From contig NZ_CP072611.1 of the NCBI RefSeq assembly GCF_017815515.1, positions 310,001 through 374,000 of the forward strand: a stretch of DNA of 64,000 nt, in the 5' to 3' direction. This document shows, piece after piece, positions 57,585 through 64,000 of the stretch. The stretch is from Aureimonas populi. Lineage in GTDB: Bacteria > Pseudomonadota > Alphaproteobacteria > Rhizobiales > Rhizobiaceae. Positions within the stretch are counted from its first letter, which is position 1. Each line of letters opens with the position of its first letter. The notes beneath the pieces are model-generated. The model was not told where the DNA came from. It worked only from the letters and a program-made list of their open reading frames with translations, and made no database searches. The translations under genes and the position numbers were made by a program.

Positions 57585-59894
57585 TCAGGCGCGCGCCCAC
57601 GGCAGGGTCCACGGAAGGGGCCAGCGCAGCTTCCGGTCCTTGTGCACCGCCACCCCGCGCAGCTTGGCGTCCGGATCGTTCACCACGATGCCGATGCTGC
57701 CGCGCCCGCCCTCGATCTGGCGCAGGCCGGCGAGGAGAAGCTGCTGGGCGGTCTTCCCCCAGCGCACGACGAAGAGCGTCTGATCGGCGTGCTGGGCCAG
57801 CACGCGCGCCTCGGGCGTCGCCACGGCCGGCGGGCTGTCCAGGAAGATGAAGTCGTAGCGCGCCTTCAGCTCGCCCATCAGGTCGGCGAAGGCGTGGCTG
57901 TCGAAGAGGGCGATGGCCCGCTCCTCGTCCGCGCCGCCGAGCGCGATGACATCGGCCCCGATGAGGGGCGAGTGGTGCACGACATCCTCCAGCCGCGCCC
58001 GGCCCTCGCAAAGCTCCGTCAGCCCGGCGGAGGGCTCGATGTCCAGCATCGCCGGCACGCCGGGGCTCCGGGCGCCGCAATCGACGAGGACGGTCGGCCG
58101 GCGCTGGGCGGCGGAGGCGAAGGACAGGAGCGCGGCCACCGAGCTGCGCCCCTCCGCGGCCCCGGCCGAGGCGATGAGCACGACCTGCGGCGAATCCGGG
58201 CGCTTGCAGGCCAGGACGACGCTGGTGAAGGTCTGCCGAACCGCGTCGGCGAACTCCGAATCGGGACTGGAGCGCAGGAAGTGCAGGAGGCCCCGCCGCC
58301 GGTCGCGACGAGAAAGCGGCTTGATGACGCCGAGGGTCCTGAGACCCGTTTCACGCTCCATCTGCCCGATGGTGCGATAGCTGCCGTCCAGCATCTCGAG
58401 CAGGAAGGCCAGGCCCAGGCCGACGGCCCCGGCGAAGACGAGGCTGAGCGCCGCCAGCACCTTACGGTCCGGGCGCGAGGGACTGTTGGGAAGGGCGGCG
58501 TAGGACAGGATGGAGGCGTCGGCCGGCTGGAAGCTGGCCTGGGCGCTGGTCTCCAGCGACTGCGACAGGAGCGCGCGGAGAAGCTCGCGCTTGGCGTCCG
58601 CCTCGCGCACCATGGCCCGCAGGTCCACATTGGCCATGTTGATGCGCACCATCTGCGCGTCGGCGGCGGCCAGGTCCGCGCTGATGGCCTGCTCGTTGGC
58701 CGTGGCCACCACCAGGTCGTTGCTCAGCTCGCGCACGATGCGGCGCGCTTCCCCGGCGATGCCCTCCACCAGCTCGGCGCGCTGCGCCAGCAGCGCCGTC
58801 ATGGCGGGATGGTTCTCGCCGAACTGCTGGCGCGTCTGCGCGATCTGCGCGGTCAGGTTCGCCATGCTCTCGCGGTTCACCTGCATCATCGGGGAGGTCA
58901 GGAGGTCGCTGGCGATTCCCGAGGGGTTGGTGATGCCGGCGGCCGCTTCCTGCGCGGCGGAAAGGCGAGCCTGCAGCTCGCTTCTCTTGGCCCGCGCCTC
59001 CGTCAGCTTCGTGTTAATCTCGGCCAGTTGCTGCTGGTAGACGAGCGACGGGCTGGCGTCCGTGGTGACGATCAGCCCATGCTCGGCGCGGAAGGTCTCG
59101 ATCTGCCGGTCGGCCACGGTGACCTGGTCCTGAAGGCCCGCGATGCGGTCGCTCAGCCACCTGTTCGCCTGCTCCACGGCGCGGATCTTGTCGTCCACCT
59201 GCGCGGCGATATACTCGTCCGCGATGGTGTTGACGATGGTCGTCGCCACCTCAGGGCTGTCGGAATCGAACGAGAGCGAGATCGTGTAGGAGCGCCCGAT
59301 CAGCCGTGCCGAAAGACGCGACTGGAAGGCGCGCAGCAGATCCTCATGCCTCTGGCGGGCCTCTTCCTCGTAGCTCACCACGGGGCCCGAACCCTGCCCG
59401 CCTTCGCTGCCGGGGCCAAGCGCCGACTGCAGCAGCCCCCCGAACCACCCCACCGCCGCGACCAGCGGGTTGGGGCGCGGCCGCTCCTCGGGAGGAAGCA
59501 GGTCGGAGTTGAACTCGGGCAGCGCCTCCAGGTTGATCTTGCGGATCACGCGCTCGGCCAGGCGCCGCGAGCGGATGACCGTCAGCTCCGTCTCCAGCGT
59601 GCTGAGGTCGGTCGGCAGGCCGGAAAGGATGGCCTGGAAATCGGGCAGGTTCGTCTTGCGCGTCTCGATCAGCACCGTCGCGGTGGCGGTGTAGACGGGA
59701 GGAATGCGCAGGATGGCGAAGAGGGAGAGCAGGCAGACCGCCGCGGCCACCCCGCCGATGACGAACTTGCGCCGCCACAGCATCTGGATCAGCGAGCCGA
59801 TGGCCGACTGGTCGGAATCGTAAGGCTGCCGGGACGGCGTCAGGGCGGCCAGCGGCGCGCCGGGAATGCCGAAGTTCAGATCTGGCTTGTTCAT
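57585..59894 (-). CDS. Wzc/ExoP-like polysaccharide co-polymerase with degenerate kinase domain
   Basis: A 769-residue inner-membrane protein. A Wzz domain (TM near residue 45-63, then YTATATVLIETRK) is followed by a periplasmic coiled coil (about 230-470) with GNVR-like PSRPDRK before TM2 (about 485-505). The C-terminal BY-kinase-like domain is abnormal. Walker A reads SAGAAEGRSS, with Arg at residue 583 where Lys is required. Walker A' reads LVDCGARSPG in place of D-x-D-x-R. Walker B FIFLDSPP is kept. No tyrosine cluster is present at the C-terminus. It probably controls chain length without autophosphorylation. Confidence 0.9.
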   Translation of the reverse strand: MNKPDLNFGIPGAPLAALTPSRQPYDSDQSAIGSLIQMLWRRKFVIGGVAAAVCLLSLFAILRIPPVYTATATVLIETRKTNLPDFQAILSGLPTDLSTLETELTVIRSRRLAERVIRKINLEALPEFNSDLLPPEERPRPNPLVAAVGWFGGLLQSALGPGSEGGQGSGPVVSYEEEARQRHEDLLRAFQSRLSARLIGRSYTISLSFDSDSPEVATTIVNTIADEYIAAQVDDKIRAVEQANRWLSDRIAGLQDQVTVADRQIETFRAEHGLIVTTDASPSLVYQQQLAEINTKLTEARAKRSELQARLSAAQEAAAGITNPSGIASDLLTSPMMQVNRESMANLTAQIAQTRQQFGENHPAMTALLAQRAELVEGIAGEARRIVRELSNDLVVATANEQAISADLAAADAQMVRINMANVDLRAMVREADAKRELLRALLSQSLETSAQASFQPADASILSYAALPNSPSRPDRKVLAALSLVFAGAVGLGLAFLLEMLDGSYRTIGQMERETGLRTLGVIKPLSRRDRRRGLLHFLRSSPDSEFADAVRQTFTSVVLACKRPDSPQVVLIASAGAAEGRSSVAALLSFASAAQRRPTVLVDCGARSPGVPAMLDIEPSAGLTELCEGRARLEDVVHHSPLIGADVIALGGADEERAIALFDSHAFADLMGELKARYDFIFLDSPPAVATPEARVLAQHADQTLFVVRWGKTAQQLLLAGLRQIEGGRGSIGIVVNDPDAKLRGVAVHKDRKLRWPLPWTLPWARA

Positions 59895-59959
59895 GACCCC
59901 GAACCCGCGAATTCTAGAGAGTGGAAGAAGGAAAGGCGCGAGTCGGACCCGGCATCACG

Positions 59960-60769
59960 TCAATTGCCCATCGGTGCATGGCCGGCCTCCGCCGGGCAGA
60001 TGATGGAGGTCGGAAACTGGCATCCGTCCCCCTCCGCCGTGAAGGCGACATATTGGAACTTCGCGCTCAGCCTCTGGCCGGGATAGGCGAAAAGGCCGGA
60101 CGACCCGTCCGGGTGCCCGCCCGGCCACAGATGAAGGTAGATGCGGCCCGGATGCGTCGGCACGTCGCCCCCCGCGGCCGTGACCTCGTGCACCATGCGG
60201 CCGTTCACGTACCAGCGGATCCCCTCCCTCGACCACTGGAACGCGTAGTCGTTGAACCCGCCCGTGGCCTCGAAGCCCAAATCCACGGCGCTCTGGCTCG
60301 TCCGGCCCGCCGCCGAGTGCGCGGCGCGCAGCTCCGTGGGAGATTCCCCCACGAAGCGGATGTCGATGCCGTCCTTCGGGTCGCCGGCATGTGGCCCGGT
60401 ATAGACGAAGAACGCGCTCGTCACGCCGGGCAGCTCCACCGGGCGCATTCGAACCTCGAACGTGCCGTAGCCATATGTCTGCCGCGTCTGCAGCTCTCCA
60501 CAGGAAAGCGGCTTCTCGCCCGCCGGCACCTCGATGATCGAAAGTGCCGCCTCGCTCTGGATGGCTACGGCCTTGGCATTCCAGCCGCAGCTCCACTCGG
60601 CTCCGTTGCTCCACCCGTCGGACATCGCCCACAGATCATTGTCGAGAACGTGGAAGTCCTCGAAGAAGGACGAGCCCTCCCCGGCCCTGCCTTCCCCCGC
60701 ATGAAGACCGACACCCGAGGCTGCCGCCGCGAGCATGACGAATGTCCGCAGAACGCATGGAATTCCCAT
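59960..60769 (-). CDS. GH16-like exported protein lacking catalytic glutamates
   Basis: A 269-residue protein with a signal peptide (VLRTFVMLAAAASGVGLHAG) and the GH16 beta-jelly-roll pattern: GYGTFEVRMRP, SAFFVYTGPH, then FNDYAFQWSREGIRWYVNGRMVHEV. ExoK-type enzymes have DEIDIEF at the active site. Here residues 133-139 read DGIDIRF: the nucleophile Glu is Gly134 and the acid/base Glu is Arg138, while Asp136 remains. Hydrolysis is therefore unlikely, and a glycan-binding role is possible. ATG 60769 has GGAG 6 nt upstream. It lies 65 nt after the Wzc-like start region on the same strand. Confidence 0.87.
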   Translation of the reverse strand: MGIPCVLRTFVMLAAAASGVGLHAGEGRAGEGSSFFEDFHVLDNDLWAMSDGWSNGAEWSCGWNAKAVAIQSEAALSIIEVPAGEKPLSCGELQTRQTYGYGTFEVRMRPVELPGVTSAFFVYTGPHAGDPKDGIDIRFVGESPTELRAAHSAAGRTSQSAVDLGFEATGGFNDYAFQWSREGIRWYVNGRMVHEVTAAGGDVPTHPGRIYLHLWPGGHPDGSSGLFAYPGQRLSAKFQYVAFTAEGDGCQFPTSIICPAEAGHAPMGN

Positions 60770-61101
60770 CGGCCTCTCCGCACCCGGGCGCCTCGCGACA
60801 TCTGCCGGCCGGAGCCTGCCTCGCGCACGTCCCGCCCCAGCCCCGATACGACTAACTTCCCTTAGGGCATGATACAATGAAATAATGCGGCATAAAGCGA
60901 TTTACCGCTTGCCGGCTCTTCGACTAGCCTAGAATCGATGCTATGACGTCTTCGCGGCGGGCGCAATGGACCTGTCTTTTCCACAGGGGAGAGAGCTTGT
61001 ACCGTCTGCCGCGGGGGCTCGACCATCGACCAGAACGAAATCCGCAGCCCGGCATTTGAAAGCGCCGCGAGAAGAATCCGCACGAGGGGCGGTCGGTGTA
61101 G

Positions 61102-62406
61102 ATGAAATTATTTCTATTTGCAGAGAAATTCTTCTGGTCGATCTTCTTCTTCGGCGCCTTCCAGGCGACGGCGTTCATCTCCTATTTTTTCGGCGGCATC
61201 CCGTTCGAGATCCTGATCTGGCTGACGGGATATCTTTTCGCGTTGACCGTATTGGTGTTCTTCCCGCGTGAATTCTCCGACACGATCGTGCGAAACGCGT
61301 TCTTCCTGCTCTGGCCGGCCGTGGCGATCCTCTCCTATCAGTGGTCGCTGCAACCGGGCCTTTCGCTCTATCACGGCTTCCAGCTCGCCATGACGGTGCT
61401 GGTGGCGCTGGCCATATCCCAGCGCCTTGCCCTGCCGGATCTGCTGAAGGCGATCTTCTGGACGCTGCTGGCCGCGCAGTTCCTGTCGCTCGCGGCCGCC
61501 TTCCTGTCGCTGCCCTTCGCCTTCTACAAGTTCGGCGAATGGCGCGGGATCTTCGCCCACAAGAACGTCCTCGGCCAGCAGATGACGATTCTGTTCTACA
61601 CCAGCCTGATCCTGTTCAGCATGGGCTGGCGGCGAAAGCTGACGACGCTCGCCATGGTGCTGGCGGTCTTCCTCGTGGTGCGGTCCCAGTCGGCCACCTC
61701 GCTCCTGGCGGTGCTCGTCTCCACTGGCCTGTTCAGCATCCTGATCATTCGCCGCGCCCAGCCCGTGATGGCCGGCCTTTATGTCAGCATGGCCATGGTC
61801 GCGATCTGCGGCGTCGTCTTCCTCCTCGCCCTCTCGGGCACCGACCTCGTGAGCGGGGCGCTCGCCGGCCTCGGCAAGGATTCGACGCTTACCGGCCGGC
61901 GGGTGCTATGGGACTTCGCGGAGGCCTCGTTCGCTGAGAACCCGATCCTCGGCGTCGGCTTCAAGGCCTATTGGGAAGTGCCGGCCATCAGCTCCTATGT
62001 GCGCCAGGTCATCGGCCAGGAGCTTTGGCATTTCCACAATAATTATCTCGAGGTCGCCGTCGCCTTCGGGCTCATCGGCCTTGTGGTCTTCCTCTCGGTC
62101 ATCGCGCTCGTCGTGGTGCGCACCATCGGCAACTTCATCCGCGATCCGGCCATCGAGGCGATCTGGCCGGTGATGTTCATGGCCCATCTCCTGATCCAGA
62201 CGCTCGTGGAAAACCCGCTCTTCGTCAATCACGCGCCGATGCAACTCCTCTTCGTCATCGTGGGCGCCAAGGTCACAGCGAGCCGCGAGGCGGCGCGAAA
62301 CGCGCGGGCGGGCAGCGCGGCTGCCTTCGCCGGCCCGTATCGCGGCCTTTCCCTGCCGCCCGGCCTTGTAGCCCAGCCCGGCCCCCTTGCGCGGCGCGGC
62401 TTCTGA
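61102..62406 (+). CDS. Wzy/O-antigen-ligase-like membrane protein (ExoQ type)
   Basis: A 434-residue inner-membrane protein with about ten hydrophobic segments. It has the Wzy_C/ligase-type loop GRRVLWDFAEASFAENPILGVGF and the later HFHNNYLEVAVAFGLIG with the conserved H-N-x2-L. In this cluster with Wzx, Wzc and Wza-like genes it is probably the polymerase; an O-antigen ligase role is the alternative. A Gly/Pro/Arg-rich cytoplasmic tail follows. Confidence 0.88.
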   Translation: MKLFLFAEKFFWSIFFFGAFQATAFISYFFGGIPFEILIWLTGYLFALTVLVFFPREFSDTIVRNAFFLLWPAVAILSYQWSLQPGLSLYHGFQLAMTVLVALAISQRLALPDLLKAIFWTLLAAQFLSLAAAFLSLPFAFYKFGEWRGIFAHKNVLGQQMTILFYTSLILFSMGWRRKLTTLAMVLAVFLVVRSQSATSLLAVLVSTGLFSILIIRRAQPVMAGLYVSMAMVAICGVVFLLALSGTDLVSGALAGLGKDSTLTGRRVLWDFAEASFAENPILGVGFKAYWEVPAISSYVRQVIGQELWHFHNNYLEVAVAFGLIGLVVFLSVIALVVVRTIGNFIRDPAIEAIWPVMFMAHLLIQTLVENPLFVNHAPMQLLFVIVGAKVTASREAARNARAGSAAAFAGPYRGLSLPPGLVAQPGPLARRGF

Positions 62407-62461
62407 TCCGCCGCCCGATGCACCCCGCCCCTTCATAGAGACAACAGAGAAAGCGCAGTCG

Positions 62462-63613
62462 ATGCCGAAGAAGTACGATTGGTTGATCGTCGGGGCCGGG
62501 TTCACCGGCGCGGTCATTGCCGAGCGCATTGCCACGCAACTGGACCAGAGGGTCCTCATCGTCGACCGGCGCGATCACATCGCCGGCAACGCCTTCGACA
62601 CGCGAAACGAGGCCGGCAACCTCATCCACCTGTATGGGCCGCATATCTTCCACACCAACAGCCCGAAGGTGTTCCACCATCTCAGCCGGTTCACCCGCTG
62701 GCGGCCCTATTTCCATCACGTGCTGGGGCATGTGGACGGGCGCTTCGTGCCCGTTCCGTTCAATCTGGAAACCCTCGATCAGCTCTTTCCCCAAGCCATG
62801 GCGCAACGGATGGCGGACGCGCTGGTGGCGCATTTCGGCTTCGGCACCAAAGTGCCGATCACCAAGCTGAGGCAGGCCGAGGGCGACGAGATGTCCTTCC
62901 TCGCCGACTACATCTACGACAAGCTGTTCCTGAACTACACGATGAAGCAATGGGGCTGCACGCCCGAGCAGCTCGACGCGAGCGTGACGGCGCGCGTCCC
63001 CATCGTCATCAGCCGCGACAGCCGCTATTTCGGCGACATCTACCAGGCCATGCCCGTGGACGGCTACACGGCGATGTTCGAGCGGATGCTGGACCACCCC
63101 AATATCGACATCGAGCTGGGGGTGGACTTCGCCCATCTGAAGGACGCCCCGCCGGCGGACCGGATCGTCTATACGGGGCCGATCGACGAGTTCTTCGGGC
63201 ATTGCGAGGGCGCCCTGCCCTATCGCAGCCTGCGCTTCGAGTTCGAGACCCATGCGGGCGGGCGCGTGCAGCCGGTGGGCACGGTCAACTATCCCAACGA
63301 ATTCGATTTCACCCGCATCACGGATTTCTCGCACCTGACGGGCGAGACGCATTCCCACACCACCACCGTCTGCGAGTTTCCGCAGGCCTACGTGGCCGGG
63401 GAGAACGACCCCTATTATCCCGTGCCCTCGCCCGAGACCAAGTCGCGCGTTCAGCCCTACAGGCAGATGGCGCAGGAGCTGAAGGGGAAAGTCTGGTTTG
63501 CCGGGCGGCTGGCGGATTACGTCTACTACAACATGGACCAGGCCTGCGCGCGCGGGCTTTCCCTGTTCGAGAAGGAACTGGCCCCGGCCGCCCTCGGAAT
63601 GGAGGTCGGTTGA
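62462..63613 (+). CDS. glf: UDP-galactopyranose mutase
   Basis: A 383-residue flavoenzyme that converts UDP-galactopyranose to UDP-galactofuranose. It has the FAD-binding VGAGFTGAVIAERIA near residue 10, VDRRDHIAGNAFD, GPHIFHTN, and YTMKQWG with the active-site region, then GTVNYPNEFDFTRITDF. Start ATG 62462 matches the family N-terminus. It is joined directly to a galactofuranosyltransferase-like gene, so the glycan should contain galactofuranose. Confidence 0.96.
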   Translation: MPKKYDWLIVGAGFTGAVIAERIATQLDQRVLIVDRRDHIAGNAFDTRNEAGNLIHLYGPHIFHTNSPKVFHHLSRFTRWRPYFHHVLGHVDGRFVPVPFNLETLDQLFPQAMAQRMADALVAHFGFGTKVPITKLRQAEGDEMSFLADYIYDKLFLNYTMKQWGCTPEQLDASVTARVPIVISRDSRYFGDIYQAMPVDGYTAMFERMLDHPNIDIELGVDFAHLKDAPPADRIVYTGPIDEFFGHCEGALPYRSLRFEFETHAGGRVQPVGTVNYPNEFDFTRITDFSHLTGETHSHTTTVCEFPQAYVAGENDPYYPVPSPETKSRVQPYRQMAQELKGKVWFAGRLADYVYYNMDQACARGLSLFEKELAPAALGMEVG

Positions 63614-64000
63614 ATGGCCAAGGTGATCGCGGTCGTCGTCACCTTCAACAGGAAGGAGCTCCTGCAACGCTGCCTCAGCGCGCTCGAGGCGCAGACGCGG
63701 CCCTGCGATGCGATCATCGTCGTGGACAATGCCAGCACGGACGGAACGGCGCATTGGCTCGGCGAGAACCACCGGGAGGGAACCGAGGCCTACGGCCTGT
63801 CGCGCAATATCGGCGGCGCGGGCGGCTTCAATTTCGGCCTGCGCACGGCCTTTCAGGCCTCGGCCGACTTCATCTGGGTGATGGATGACGACGTCATCTG
63901 CGAGCCGGACGCGCTGGAGCGCCTCCTGGAGGCGGATCGTGCGCTGGAGGAGCGCGGGGTCGAGCGGGCCTTCCTGGCCTCCACCATCTGGACGCCGGAA
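63614..64000 (+). CDS. Glycosyltransferase family 2, galactofuranosyltransferase-like (partial)
   Basis: The first 129 residues of a GT2 enzyme cut by the right edge. It starts KVIAVVVTFNRKELLQRCL, has VVDNASTDGT, then NIGGAGGFNFGLR and WVMDDDVICEPD. The N-x-GGAGGF stretch and DDD site are typical of GlfT-like galactofuranosyltransferases. Its start codon lies directly after the glf stop, which supports use of UDP-galactofuranose. Confidence 0.85.
   Translation, partial: MAKVIAVVVTFNRKELLQRCLSALEAQTRPCDAIIVVDNASTDGTAHWLGENHREGTEAYGLSRNIGGAGGFNFGLRTAFQASADFIWVMDDDVICEPDALERLLEADRALEERGVERAFLASTIWTPE

Overview
The window is high-GC DNA from an alphaproteobacterium, most likely of the order Hyphomicrobiales (Rhizobiales). 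The basis is gene content: an Irr-type iron box, an hmu haem operon, an FdoGHI formate dehydrogenase with full selenocysteine machinery, and Exo-like polysaccharide genes. No rRNA or other strong taxonomic marker is present, so the family is not assigned.

Layout. 1-1282: gamma-glutamyltransferase, cut by the left edge. 1432-7688: haem uptake, with a TonB-dependent receptor divergent from hmuTUV-hmuS and iron-box-like sites between them. 7844-8830: diguanylate cyclase. 8846-12517: TetR regulator divergent from an EmrAB-type efflux pair around a perfect 25-bp palindrome. 12689-16321: FepA-like siderophore receptor and a downstream methyltransferase. 16877-16951: tRNA-Thr(GGT). 17485-20168: SsuABC/TauABC-like importer of unknown substrate.

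20181-39012 is a selenium and selenocysteine locus. It holds a PhnCDE-like ABC importer resembling the putative selenate transporter family, a GNAT enzyme, two unrecognised genes, selC, selB, a Sel1-repeat protein, selA, fdhE, fdoI, fdoH, fdoG (in-frame UGA for Sec) and, divergently, selD. A low-GC island of about 2.9 kb lies inside this locus. It is bounded by a perfect 52-bp repeat of the 5' half of selC, carries a decayed tyrosine recombinase next to the intact selC, and delivers a glycosyltransferase and a methyltransferase. It appears to have split a selA-sel1-selB/selC-orf-orf-GNAT operon, changed the SelB C-terminus and replaced the selC upstream region.

39094-42265: an exported acidic protein, a soluble twin-PAS chemotaxis transducer and a Crp/Fnr regulator. 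42583-64000 is a surface polysaccharide cluster: dTDP-L-rhamnose synthesis (rfbABCD), a Wzm/Wzt ABC exporter, GtrA/GtrB, several GT2 glycosyltransferases, a Wza/ExoF-like protein with a peptidoglycan-binding tail, a Wzx-type flippase, a Wzc/ExoP-like co-polymerase with a degenerate kinase site, a GH16-like protein lacking both catalytic glutamates, a Wzy/ligase-like protein, UDP-galactopyranose mutase and a partial galactofuranosyltransferase-like protein at the right edge.
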